NCBI GenBank assembly: GCA_031772625.1
Contig: CM062808.1
Span: 143,756,605 to 143,820,604, forward strand
DNA: 64,000 bases
DNA from: Pinus tabuliformis
Taxonomy: Eukaryota; Streptophyta; Pinopsida; Pinales; Pinaceae
Direction: 5' to 3'
Below are positions 29,701 through 41,159 of the stretch, piece by piece; position 1 is the stretch's first letter, and the number at the start of each line of letters is the position of its first letter. Position numbers and translations under genes: made by a program. The notes under the pieces were generated by a model. That model made no database searches. It had not been told where the DNA came from and worked only from the letters and a program-made list of their open reading frames with translations.

Positions 29701-32610
29701 TTACAGCTTCTGCATGTCCAGACTAGGAGTCTGTTCTGGTGTTGGTGTAGTTGTTGCTGTGGATGGCGCTGTAGTTGGTGCTGTAGCTTCTGTTTGCTGA
29801 GGAGGAGGAGTAGTTGTTGGAGGGACTTCCTCAAGATTTATTATCACAGGAGGAGGCTGGGAGGGTTGGCCCTCTTCTCTTTGCTTCAGCGCTTCTTGTA
29901 GTGCTGCCTTTGCAGTTTCAGTTTGTCCTAGCTGGTCTTGAATCCTAACCAGCTCTTTGTATAGGGATACCAGCAGGTCTGTAGTATCCTTTTCTTGCCT
30001 TTGTTGGGCAACTTCATCTGTTTGTGGATGGATGGTGGCTGGGAGCTTGATTTTCTTTCTTAGGGCTGCCATGTCTGCATCCCTTATCTTCAGGAGTTCT
30101 TGGATGCCTTTGACATCTTTAGGATCATGTCCTATATCTATAATTACCTCTTCCAAGGACTTGATCCTATTGTCCTTGGCTTGTGATGATGCTCTTTCTA
30201 ATTCCAGCTGAGAGGCTGTGTTATCCAGGCTGCTCTTTAGTTTGTAGTTCTCCAATGTCTCATCTGCCAGGGAGGCATACACCATTTCACCAGTTTGCTT
30301 ATGTAATTCAATCTTATCCATAGGGTGTATGTCTTTGGCAAGAACCTCCATGTTGGTTCTTAGATAGTCTGAGGTGGACTGAGGATGCAGAGTTGTGGGC
30401 ATGAAGTGGCTCATTATCATTTTGCCTTCACTCACATCAAAAGCAGACATGAGTCTCTGCTGGTTGCTAGGAGCCAGGTTTAACAAGTGATTATACAGCT
30501 GCACTTTAATGGGATCACTCCTCCTTTTGATGTCAATGAATTGCTGTTTTATACTTGACTGCCCTTCTCTATGTTGACCGGAGGAGCTAACCTCTCCTCC
30601 TGTAGCTCTATCATGTTCATGTTGAAATGAACTAGCTGAAACTTCTCCACTGGGTGGGCCCATGCCCATGGCTTGCCTTACTGCTATATCCTCCTCTTGG
30701 GAGTCATTCAGTCTTTGTCTCTTCTCTCCTCGATTGAAGGATGAGGTCTGGGGGGTCTCTCTCTCCCTTTTCCTGGTCAAATCCTCCTTCTGTGGTGTTT
30801 GGAGGACTGAGATGTCAACACTGGTTTCTGTCCTGGGAGGCACCACTGTTTGAGGCTGCTGCTCAGTGGAGCTTGGTAAATCAGTCCCCTTTTCTTGCTG
30901 CAAGGGCTGCTGTTCACTAGACTGTTCCTCTTCTTGTTGCTGCCCCAGTTCTTGCTGTTCCATCTCCTCTTGCTGCTGCAGCAGTGTATCCACCTCTTCT
31001 TCTGTCAATGGAGGTGGCTGTTCCACCTGCTTCCCTTTATCTTTGCTTGTTGTCTGTGGTGTCCTTTCGGCACTTTGTTGCTGTGCTGCTGAAGATGTAG
31101 TAGCTGCTCCAATTTGCTTTCTGTAGGAGAGGGGCACCTGTCCACAAGTTTCCAAGTCAGCTTCATTTTGCACATTCCTAGCCTCTTTCTCAAGTAATTC
31201 TTCATTAGTGACTTGTTCTACTAGTGTACCCTCTTCCCAATCTGGTGCATTGGCATACTTTTCAATTTCAGGTTGTCTTTTATGTGCATAGTTGCCCAAT
31301 TTGTATCTAATCCTCCTGAGGGAGATAGAGTGATTGGGGTCATAGGGAATCCACTCAAAACTGGTTTGCAGTCTGAGGCCCTCCAGGATCCTGTCTGCCT
31401 CTTTCCACCCTTCCTTGCTTTTGTTATATAGGAAGGGACCTAGCTGGCTCCTTACCTTCAATTGTGACTTCTTGTTCTTGCTCTGAAAATTAAGGTAGTC
31501 TGAGTTCCCAAACTGCCTGAAATATTCCAAGGCAAAAAGCCTCATGGGGACATACCTTGGCAACCTAAATGGGTTCAATTCACAGCCATATATCCTAATG
31601 ACTGTGTGATTCTGGTAGAAGTACCAATTGCCAATGTTGTAGACCTTATTCAAGTGGAGAATTCTCCTCATATCATCGGTTAGTCTAGGAGGAGGGGCAC
31701 CTTGCAGCACTGTTAGGGCTGGATGAACAAATAAATCAATAAACTCACAGTATGTATAGGGTGACACTGAGGTACAATGAAAAACAGAGGTCCAGAAAAC
31801 AACTGATCTTGGACTTCCTTGGGCATTGAGTGGCCTCAAAGGAACAGAGAAGGTGGCTGGCTGGTAAAACAGGAATAAGTGGTATATATAGGAGGTGTAC
31901 CTGAAAAGTCTCTCCCTCCTCAAATTCATGAACTGCTCATGGATTTTCTCTGCTATGTAAGTTGCATAATCATACTGCACAGCTGGAGGCTTACCAGGGG
32001 CAAATATAGACAGCATTGCCATGATGCTGTCATCTACATCCTCCATTCCCCTGAATCCTAGGACATAGCCAATTAAATCCACCAACATTCTGCCCAAGTC
32101 ATTCAAATATTGATACCCAATAGGAGGGGTTCTGACTGTTTCAGAGCCTGGTGTGACAAATAGTTGGTTGATTTTGACAATCTGGTCACTGGACAACTTG
32201 CTCCCTCTGTTTATCAAATTCTGCATAGATAGAGGGGTCAGTTGCTTGGCTGTATTGAAGCGCAGCATTTGATTTATGCTTTCTGGGGTAATCTGGAACA
32301 GGACTAGGCCTGTGGGGCTGATGACTGCTCTTTGGCTGGGGTCATAGCATTCTTGGCAGCTGTAAATAAGTTCTGGCATAGGGTTGACTTGGGGAAGGTT
32401 GTATATGGGCAAATTTGAATCCCAAATCCCCAAGATATCTGCCCCACTCAGGTGCTGGGCTTTTAACTCATTCATCATTTGGACATTGTATTTGGTTCCC
32501 ATAGGGAACCAGTCCATCATTTGATAGTCCATGTCTCCCAGGGGTTTCCATGCTAATTCCTGGTGAGGAGCATTGAGGGGCTTAATATTTAGAGCAATAG
32601 GGGTCTCCAT
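29701..32610 (-). CDS. LTR-encoded accessory protein of element D (globular domain, Q/E-rich region, coiled coil)
   Basis: 969 codons from METPIALN to a TAA at 29701-29703; the left LTR shows the frame continues to 28828, about 1260 codons in total. Residues about 80-270 form a helical globular region. Its pattern (GLVLFQITPESINQML, then YDYATYIAEKIHEQ) lines up with the accessory ORFs of elements B (34806 on) and C (42193 on), and loosely recalls plant-mobile-domain-like proteins. Residues about 500-600 are Gln/Glu-rich. Basic patches KRER (about 614) and EKRQR (about 629) could be a bipartite nuclear signal. Coiled coil starts near 760. No enzymatic motif, signal peptide or membrane segment is seen. 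It is not gag, pol or a recognisable env. Function unknown. Confidence 0.85.
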   Translation of the reverse strand: METPIALNIKPLNAPHQELAWKPLGDMDYQMMDWFPMGTKYNVQMMNELKAQHLSGADILGIWDSNLPIYNLPQVNPMPELIYSCQECYDPSQRAVISPTGLVLFQITPESINQMLRFNTAKQLTPLSMQNLINRGSKLSSDQIVKINQLFVTPGSETVRTPPIGYQYLNDLGRMLVDLIGYVLGFRGMEDVDDSIMAMLSIFAPGKPPAVQYDYATYIAEKIHEQFMNLRRERLFRYTSYIYHLFLFYQPATFSVPLRPLNAQGSPRSVVFWTSVFHCTSVSPYTYCEFIDLFVHPALTVLQGAPPPRLTDDMRRILHLNKVYNIGNWYFYQNHTVIRIYGCELNPFRLPRYVPMRLFALEYFRQFGNSDYLNFQSKNKKSQLKVRSQLGPFLYNKSKEGWKEADRILEGLRLQTSFEWIPYDPNHSISLRRIRYKLGNYAHKRQPEIEKYANAPDWEEGTLVEQVTNEELLEKEARNVQNEADLETCGQVPLSYRKQIGAATTSSAAQQQSAERTPQTTSKDKGKQVEQPPPLTEEEVDTLLQQQEEMEQQELGQQQEEEQSSEQQPLQQEKGTDLPSSTEQQPQTVVPPRTETSVDISVLQTPQKEDLTRKRERETPQTSSFNRGEKRQRLNDSQEEDIAVRQAMGMGPPSGEVSASSFQHEHDRATGGEVSSSGQHREGQSSIKQQFIDIKRRSDPIKVQLYNHLLNLAPSNQQRLMSAFDVSEGKMIMSHFMPTTLHPQSTSDYLRTNMEVLAKDIHPMDKIELHKQTGEMVYASLADETLENYKLKSSLDNTASQLELERASSQAKDNRIKSLEEVIIDIGHDPKDVKGIQELLKIRDADMAALRKKIKLPATIHPQTDEVAQQRQEKDTTDLLVSLYKELVRIQDQLGQTETAKAALQEALKQREEGQPSQPPPVIINLEEVPPTTTPPPQQTEATAPTTAPSTATTTPTPEQTPSLDMQKL

Positions 32611-33225
32611 AGTTCTTCAAGTTGCAAGAATTGCAGGTGGACAAGTAAAAATGGTAGAAACACAGACTGTAGGTGGTTCTCTGTGGAAAACAGTGGATTT
32701 TTTGAGTATCAGAGGGGAATTCACCAAATAGCAATTGAAATACTATTGGAGTTTAGTGATAAAACTTCTCTGTGGTCTAACTGAACTCTTGGAGCGGGTG
32801 AATTGTGTCTACCAGGAAATCTGCCGGGAAACGCAGAATTACAGTGGTTTTACGTGAATTACAGGTTTTTAAAGCTCGGCAGGTACTTGTTGGCTTTCAC
32901 AACTACAATGGTGGACGAGTAACTGGAAATGAACGGTGCAAATATCGTTTTTAATGGTCCATTATCCCTCTGAGCAATTTGCAAGCTTAATGACAGTCGT
33001 ATGGAGGGCGAAACAGTGTAAATACCTGTAATTCGATGAGCAGAGGTCGAACAGAGGTGCACAGTTGCTGCTGAGGAGGTCGCCCGGGCTAAATCAACAG
33101 GTTGGCGAAAATTCGGGTGCAAACGGTCATGCAGAGCGACCAATAGCAACAATGGTAAAAGTGAGAAAAAACACGGGAATTTTTGGTAAATATGGGTTTT
33201 TTACCAACTTGGCGCTTTTTTGTAA

Positions 33226-33281
33226 TGACGTCAGCATGACGTCATTGGTGGGTCACGGTGAGGTGACGTCAGCTGACGTCA
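33226..33281. promoter_or_regulatory. Four perfect TGACGTCA palindromes in the 5' LTR of D
   Basis: TGACGTCA at 33226-33233, 33237-33244, 33264-33271 and 33274-33281, four in 56 bp, with an ACGTGGC G-box-like core just beyond. The cluster lies 616-671 bp upstream of the LTR ORF ATG on the minus strand, inside a CpG-rich block (about 33200-33700). This motif is the plant bZIP/as-1 core. A promoter role for the LTR ORF is inferred. Confidence 0.7.
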
Positions 33282-33976
33282 TCGGGCGACGTGGCAGTGG
33301 ATGACTGGTCAAAGGGGGCGGTGAGGTGGCAACCAAGTCAGCGGTGAGGTGGACGAATCGCAGAGGCAGGTACGAGCGGACAAGGACGTGGCGGTGGGTC
33401 AGCGGCAAACAGGTGGGAGTCAAACCGTAGCGGTCACGGTTAAAGCCTTAACCGCCACGGTTTCTCGGGGCGGTTTGGGTACGGCGCGGAGGTTGTCAGG
33501 CCCGGCTCCGAGATAGGTGAGCGCCTGACGCGTGGAGGAGGCGTGACATGCCGCAACGTCATCTTCTCGGGACTTAACGTACCGCCACAGGATGCGCTCC
33601 GATATTGATGTGGACCGTCGGATCTGAGGAGCTTGATCCGACGGCAGGCGGAGGAGGAAGATGCGCGCTGCTTAATGCGGGCGGAAAACATTACAATTTG
33701 TGGGTTTTTATTGGTTTTTTCAAATATTTTCGTTTAACCAGTCATGTGGTAGTATTTGGGAATGTGCCAAAGGCGGGTTTCGATTTTTGTAACCTTTGCA
33801 AAGGATTTCATAGGCCAAAGGGGTTTTGATAGGGGTTTTATGCATGCAGAGGTGGTTTGAGGGGAAAATTAAATTGCAGCAAAGGGGAAATGGGGTGGAG
33901 TAGGTTCACCAAAGTGGCCAGATGCCATTATAGTCCCTTCTGAAAGATACATGGCTATTATGCCTAGGGGAGGGGA

Positions 33977-33984
33977 TATATATA
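33977..33984 (-). promoter_or_regulatory. Candidate TATA box of the element D LTR
   Basis: TATATATA in a GC-flanked context, about 816 bp into the LTR in sense direction and 1.37 kb upstream of the LTR ORF. The other LTR has the same string at 19954-19961. The string is self-complementary, so orientation is taken from the element. Unproven. Confidence 0.4.
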
Positions 33985-34805
33985 AGATTTGGGGCTTTAT
34001 ACACCTTAGTGTTAGTATTATTAGGGGAAAGGGTAAAATAGGGGGTTATATAGTAGAATTAGTAGTTAATATGAGTGAAGGAGGGGGATTTAAGAGTAGA
34101 TCAAAATGAAAAGACTTCAGATCAAAATGTGCATTCTGAATGAACTAGAACCACCATACAACCATGATCATTCTTCATAAATCTCAGCTAACAGAAAGGG
34201 GATGTTAGTAATGGATTAGAGAGGGAAAGAGGGAGGTTAGTGATGCTCTTTGCTGTGACTTCATGGAATTAACCACTTTGTTTGCTGATAGATTTTTTGC
34301 CTTGGCAAAACACCTTTTGACAACTGTGTAATGGTGATCATATCCTTTCTGCAACCACAACTGCCTACCCAGCTATTTTGCCTAGCATTTTTTGTTTCTT
34401 CTTGGAGGGGCACTTGGACTTGCAACCCTCAATTGCCTTTTCTTTTCTTTGGCTTTTTCCTTTTTCTTTCTATCTACATCTACCCTTATCTCTTCCAAGG
34501 TCCCAGATTAAACTTTTGGGAACCTTTGCTTCTCTACCTGAACTACTTGTCTGCCAAGATTAAGCTGTTTGGACAGACTTGTTTCTCTATTCTATAACTC
34601 AAAATTGAAACATGGCATGATCCAGTTTAGACTGTTGAATCATCCACAAAATTTGAAATGAGGCCCTCAACATTTGGAACACTTCACACACCTCTGATTT
34701 CCTGGGAAATATGGGATCTTTGTAGTACCAAAGCAGAGCATATTTGGATTTTCTATGGTCAATCATGAAATATGAAACCTATTACTATAGGTATCCAACA
34801 GGATG

Positions 34806-37364
34806 ATCATTCCATAGTAAGAGGAAGACGAATAATAGTGCCGGATACAATAATTGTTGAGGTATCTTGACTACCAGCAGTTGGACCCATATGGACACAT
34901 AAAAAATTAAGACTTCAAGACGCCATGGCCACATTTCGGTATGAGGGACAGTACCTGATTGTCAAAGGAAAAGGAGTCTGGCTTTCATCTCTGGGAGAAC
35001 CATGGACGAAACTGGCTAGAGTAGTGTAGAGCTACATTACATGTGACAGAAGAAAATATGTGGTAAGACCACGCCATCTCAAATTACTAGCAGTACTAAA
35101 ACATAAATGTGTCATAAATTTGCCTGCATATTCAAATTTTTTGTTGCATGATGCTACTTAGAGCATTAAAAAATCCTACCATATAGATATTGTAGTGAGC
35201 CACCATTGTTTAATTCGATTGATAGTAAGTTATAGCCTTGCTTAGCAACAGACTAGTTAGGAAGAATTCGTGTTTTCTATAGATAGGGGATTAACCTTAC
35301 CTGCTCCAAAAAGAAAAAGAACCAGCAACACAACAAACAGACCACAAAAATGTCGACACCCTTCCAGATTAAGAAAAAGTAAGGGGACATCTGAGAATCT
35401 CCAGGGTAGTAGCAACCAACCCTTAGAATTACATAGCTCTGAAAATGAACAACCCTTACAGTTGGAAGGAAGAGACAACCAAGAATCAGAATTGGAGGAA
35501 GAAACAGAGCATACTAGTGAAGAAGAGAGGGAGGAAGCGGAACTTCCCTTAACCCCCAGTGCAAGTCCACCACAAAACCCATTACAGGAGGATGAATTGG
35601 CCCAGATTTTGGCCAATATGAGTGAATATATTCAGCCCCAAAGTCCGCTCAACCTTAATATTGAAGCAGAGCAATCACAAGAAAACTCTACCCACAACAA
35701 GAGTATATCAGAAGAAATAAATGATGAAGTAGAAGCATGAGTAGAAGCCACTCAAGAAGAGGTAGACCAAACTAGGGCTACCTCTCTAGATGAACCTAGT
35801 TAGGACAATGCGAACACAGAAGATATGTTCCAAATAGAGGAAATGGAAACTAGCCAGAGCAAAGGCACAACCCTTGGAGAGCAAAATCCAACTGAGAAGC
35901 CGAGTCCAATAAGAATAGAAACATTAGGGAAATAGTTGTTCCTCTCAAAGAGATGAAGAGCCAAATTAAGAAGTTGTGAAAGAATAGCAAAAGATGCAAA
36001 ATTTAGTGAAACAACTTAGACAAAATATAAGGGCACTAAAAGGGGGGGAAATCTCAAGAAGAACCCCGAAAACAGTGAATTTATCTATTCAAACTGAACT
36101 CCATGAAATAAGAGGCATGGAGACTCAAACCGAGCCCATACTCATTCAAAACAATAAGGAACAACATGCAACATAGACCTCATGCATTCCATTCCATGAT
36201 AAAGGGACGCAGACTATAGGCGCTCATTCTTGTAATAAAAGTACCCAGATAGATCTCCAAGCTAAAGATGTTCTAATATACAGTGATCCTGGTATAACAA
36301 AACTCCAAGAGGACCTGGCACAGGCTCAACTAACCATAAAAAGGCTTGAGGAAGAAATTTTTCCTCAGCAAAGATACCAGAAATTACGGCAACAATTGAG
36401 GAACATCAATGCATCAGAAAACGAAGCCTTTGATAAATATCGAAGGGCAAAAGAAAGCGCTGAAGAGATAAAGAACAGACTGAAAATAGTCATGTTTCAA
36501 ATGGATACTCTGTGTTCCTTGTATACAGATGTTTTAGCATGCAGGTCCCCTGCCAAAAACTATGCTTTATTTCTGTTAGAGAGGTATTTATAGTTAAAAA
36601 TTAAGGCTGTTAGGGTAGGGAAACCTATAGAATTAAAAATTGTTGAGGATTTTATAAACTGTTGCAAACACCATGGAGTAAAAGTTCAATGATTACTCTA
36701 TGAGTTTTATTTACATAATTTTATATTGGAAGAAGAAATGGAGAAGAATCCCAGTCATTTTGTGGGTGATGTATAGTTTCAAGAATTCATTTCATTTTTT
36801 GTTAACCAGTGGAAGTGGCTCCAAGCCCATAACACTTTTCAGAGGCAAAAAAATGGGTTAGACATTTGGATCAGGGGTGAACCATAAAATCCATTACAAC
36901 TACTGGCTAAACATAAAAGTCTAATGCAAAAGGAGGGAGTAATCTAGACCTTGGGACCTATCCACAAAGGAATTGTCCAACAAGGGATAGAATATTTCCT
37001 CTCTATCAAAGACAATTCCTTCGCAGCAGCTAAATTCAAATGGAAGACTTCCAATCAAAATATCCAGAAGAGAGAGCCATTCAACTACAAAAACTTTAAA
37101 TTAGTTGTAGATCACCTGATTACCTATAGTAACCTCATCTTGAGGGAAGGACCATATTGGCTAGGCTGTAGATTTCGAAGCCCTAATATCTAGTATCCTG
37201 TAGAAGGGTGTAAACCCATATATGAATTTCCTGAAGGGAAGGCAGGGCCCATCTTTGAAGTTTTGTCTAAAAATCATGGTTTTAGACCACTTCATGACAT
37301 CCCCTCTCTAGCATATTCTTTGATTGCTTTGCACACAAACTACATGGTTTTCATGAGGGCATGA
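34806..37364 (+). pseudogene. Element B accessory ORF, main part (globular domain, NLS-like, acidic region, coiled coil)
   Basis: Continues the frame of 13390-13568 after D. N-terminal globular region: VRGRRIIVPDTIIVEVS, LARVV-SYITCDRRK, RPRHLKLLAVLKHKC, VSHHCLIRLIV. Then a basic PAPKRKRTSN (about 35295-35330), an acidic Glu-rich stretch (35400-35740), and a coiled coil (about 36290-36520, QAQLTIKRLEEEI). A final Trp/Phe-rich region (about 36940-37364) ends with the stop some 10 bp before the polypurine tract. Stops near 34869, 35026, 35159, 35738 and later break it. In Athila-type elements this slot after pol is called env-like; no signal peptide or membrane segment is visible here. The same architecture lies inside the LTRs of D and C. 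Confidence 0.75.
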
Positions 37365-37371
37365 AAAAGGG

Positions 37372-37385
37372 TAAGCAGGGGAGTG
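37372..37385 (+). other. Polypurine tract of element B
   Basis: Purine-rich GTAAGCAGGGGAGTG-type run directly before the 3' LTR start TGTTGAG. Confidence 0.6.
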
Positions 37386-38835
37386 TGTTGAGCTATGAAA
37401 AAGGCATGAATTTGACATTTATTTCCTTATCTTTCTCCTTAATCATATCTCCTTTATATTCTAAGATAATATTATATCAAAGAATTCTAGCGAAAACTAG
37501 GGAGTTATTGATTATTGCAATTTAGTTAATTATTGTCTTTTCTCATGCAGGAAAGAGAAGAAATGGAAAATTACCATTCCGCAGGAAAAGACAAAATAGA
37601 GTAATTATTGTTCCTTCACCAAGAATTCGTATCTAGACAGCAGGTCAAGATTGGAGCACGTAGTTAAGGATAAGATCAGAGAAGATCACAGCATCAGCGC
37701 AAAAGACAAAGAGTTAACAGGAGTTATAAGATTGAGCGGATGTTACTAGTATATCTGTTATTCCTGTTTTATCTGCTTGGCCATTATAAAAGGGACATGA
37801 CTTGTAAAGAATGGGGATTCATCATCACTATTCAAAACTTATTGTTGTATTTTCACTTTGATCATCAACTCTCGTTGGTTAAAACAGAGTACGACTGGCT
37901 GTAACCATTTTTTCATATGATTAATACATAATCTGGTTGTTGTTCTTTCTTCTATACTGAAGTAGTCTGGTGGTGCTTCACTAGTGGCTAAAGGCCCGGC
38001 CTTGGTGGATCCACTTGCTATTCTGTACCATTCCTTTATGATATTTGTTGTGTGATGGTTTGGTTTGATCTTCGTTTATTGGAATCGCATTGCTTTACTG
38101 TTTCTTGTTTCCAGATTTAATGAATTGCTCCATTCTCTATGTTGTAACTAAATTGCGTTGTTGTTCCTTCTTGTCATAATAAGATCATTATTCTCTACAA
38201 CTATATTGTCATTTTGTTCATCTCAATTACAAAGCTTCATTATTCATTCCAGTAAGCCAACTTTGTTGTTCATTACAATTTCATAAATTCCGTTGTTCAT
38301 TTCTACTAAATAGCATTGCTATTCATTTCCTTTCTGCAAGCATTTGGTTTTTCCTTTCAGCATTGTTGCAGTTAGCATAGTTATTCCATTTCTATCAGCA
38401 GCATTATTGATTCAATTCATTGTCATTTCCAATCAGTCATTTAGTGTGGAGTGTGAGATCAACAACTATAAAGTACATTGGCTATTACTATCAGAGTTCT
38501 CAGATTGAGAATATTATTTATGTTTTATTTCATTTACATCAGTTAAAAGAGGAAGGAGTTATTACTATTGCATCCTTCACTGATAATTGTTATTAATTTC
38601 CTGAGTGAATAATTTAGTTTCAGAGCATTGAGTTTCTTTTAATTTGTAAGCAAGTTTTATTTCAAGCATCTGTTTACTCTTGTATTTGAAAGCATTGTAC
38701 TATAATTTAGAAACATCACTCTTGAAGAAATTGCCGCCACATACTGTGTACACTCTTGAAATAGAAAATCTTACCTAGATTGATAGTTAATGTAGGATAA
38801 ATAGGAGTTAAAAAGACACCTTTTATCACTCAACA
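37386..38835 (+). repeat. 3' LTR of element B
   Basis: 1450-bp LTR, TGTTGAG...CTCAACA, paired with 2940-4421. It keeps a good TATA box, TATAAAAGG at 37785-37793. It lacks about 30 bp present in the 5' LTR near 3293-3330. Confidence 0.92.
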
Positions 38836-40435
38836 CTTGGATCCACATATTTTTGCATGGCAATCTTTCCCATCGTGATGTCTTCTATCTTTCCTACGAG
38901 GTGACTTCTTTTTGTTTCTCTTGGTTTTCTTCCTAGTCTTTTAATGCTCAACTCCTTTATTATCCTGGCTGGAATTGGAATTTCTCTAATGGCTTGTAAC
39001 AAAGGAATTTTCATACAAACATTCTTCAATTCATCTAGAAAATCATAATTGGGCAAGAAGATCTATTTTTCTACCCCTCTATAAATTTGTAATCTCTAAG
39101 GAAAAGGAGGTATAGAAGTAGATGATGGTTGCTCAATGATAGGAGTTGTGTTTAATGATTATTTTTCTTTTTCTTTTTCAATGTTTTGGTTTTTGAGGGA
39201 TGTTCCCTCAAAACATTTATTGACTTTTAGTGAATCCTCAGAAGTGTCTTGTTCTTGAATAACTATAGAATGTTTCCTTTTCTAATATCCTGCCAAATCT
39301 AAGTTGAACAACATTAAGATCTAGAGGAGTAATCATGTAAGTTGGAAATTGTTTTCCTTCTACCATGTAAGCATTCTAAGGATTTTTATTATTGGGGTTT
39401 GGTAATGGTTGGGCAGGTAGCTGATTTGGTTTCTACTGAAATGGAAAGAAGAGTTGAGGATTTTGATTTTGTTGTGGAAATGGCAATGAAAGTTGAGGAT
39501 TCTAATTTTGAAGTTGTGGTAGCTGATTTTGTTGCTGATTTTGTGGGGGAGGATAACTCTAATAGGATGGAGGGTATCGATAATATTGAGAAAATCTCCC
39601 ATAAATATTTTGTACCCCTTGTGCCAACGGTTGAGATTGATACTGAGATTGAGGGTGAGGCCAAGGTTGCTGCCAAGAATTCCAATTTGGTGGGGGTTGA
39701 AGATACAATGGATTGTTAAATACTTGATTTTTTGGCCCCTGCCAAGGTCGTCTTGTAACAAAACAAAGAGGTTCTACAGATTTTGGGACTATTTCCTCTT
39801 GAAAGATAGCCTTAAGACCTGGGATTGAGGGACAAACCTTGGTCTCATGACTTTCAGAACAAATCATACAAGTTTCTGCAATTTTTACATCTAAAGGGCA
39901 TTCCCTTAGAGCATGTTTCTTCCTGCATTTTGGACAAAAAATGGCTAAAGCATCAACCTCTTTTTTCTGCTTCTTTTGAATTTTAAGGGTGTCTAGTTGC
40001 TCACTAAGGCTCCCTAAAATGTTAGTTTTAAACTCATCAAGCATATTGCCAATTTCTTCCCTACTTATAGATCCAGTTGCAGATTTGTTTGCTCTAACAA
40101 GAGAAGGATCTCTCGGCCCTTTTCCTGTTTTAGATTTCCCTCTTGAGAGATGAATACATAGTGTTGCTATGTCACTCAATGGAAGTTGAAAGATATCTCC
40201 TTCCCCATCATGTTAAGGATATCTATCCAATCATCTCTAATGGCCTTTAACAAAAGAGCTTTCAAAGTTTCTTCATCTAAATTATTCATCTTTGCTCTTT
40301 TCAAATTATAGTTGAATCTCTCAAGCAAATCCTCTAAGTTTTCAGCCTCTTTTTGCATCATTTTGAAAACCTCATCTTTATGATTGATAGGCATACAATG
40401 ATCCAAGTATCTATCCAAGAATTCATGTTTCATGT
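38836..40435 (-). pseudogene. Element A gag, C-terminal half
   Basis: On the minus strand: HEFLDRYLDHCMPINHKDE (capsid), LLERFNYNLKRAKM, a zinc-knuckle-like segment FCPKCRKKHALRECPLD with CMICSESHETKVCPSIPG (about 39820-39935), a Gln/Pro-rich tract, and DFLDELKNVCMKIPLLQAI leading into the protease. It is cut by element B after VDPS at 38836 and by element C before KHEFLDRY at 40436. There are frameshifts near 40177 and near 39559. Confidence 0.82.
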
Positions 40436-41159
40436 TGTTAGATTCGGTCTTTACATCCCTCCGTCAGAGATAATTTCTCTTATTGCATTTCATTTTTAGG
40501 TGTCTCTCTTGATTCACTCAGTTGCATTCCGCTAGGGGCATGCCATAATCTAACAGAAGGGTCTTGTTATTCATTACCCCTCATGCCTTATACCTGCTGC
40601 CTCAAGTCTTTTGATCAAGCTTTTAAAGTCACTTACAGTCCTGTTTTAGTCTTTTGATCAACAGAGTCATTTCAGTCACTAGGTCTAGGGTTTCACAAAT
40701 TGTGTCTTCAAAGTGTCCAATAATGCCAGCAGGCTAGAGGGAGGTTTTATTTCACAAAATTTTATCGTCATATGGATGGATTATGACTTTCTTCAAAACT
40801 TTGTTTTGAAGAAAATTCGTCATTTCGTTTTGTAATAAATTACCATGTAATTTTCAAAAAAAAATCAGTTGTTGAAATCTCTAGGTGCAGCCCTGGTCTT
40901 CCTTTGTCAAGACATGCCACTATCCCTGCAAAAATAGCCAAAAGATTCATTATTCAAGTCAGATAATCAAAGAAGAAACAGAAGAATAGGGTTTATATTA
41001 AAGTGAAAAGTGCCAAAAGCTAAAACATTACAAAGATGGGTTTTTGAGAACCAAAAATCAAAGCCATGTCTTTATAAAGATATTTCTGTGTGTATAATGT
41101 CATTTGCATCCAAGAAGATCAAGGAAATTCCAAGTTAGTGGTGAGAAGGCGATTTTCAA

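Larger units (their letters stand above)
27576..34800 (-). repeat. Element D 5' LTR (7225 bp giant LTR with an internal gene)
   Basis: Read on the minus strand it starts TGTTGGATACC and ends GGGTGTTAACA beside the primer site. In sense order it holds about 0.8 kb of U3-like sequence, a TATATATA (33977-33984), a GC-rich leader with four TGACGTCA palindromes, the accessory ORF 32610-28828, and about 1.25 kb of 3' sequence. An LTR above 7 kb with a ~1,260-codon frame is exceptional. Boundaries are fixed by the second copy and by the GGATG duplication. Confidence 0.95.

Noticed and set aside
34806-37364. B's accessory ORF as a true envelope gene
   Set aside because: No signal peptide, membrane segment or fusion-peptide-like stretch can be seen; basic, acidic and coiled-coil regions suggest an intracellular protein.
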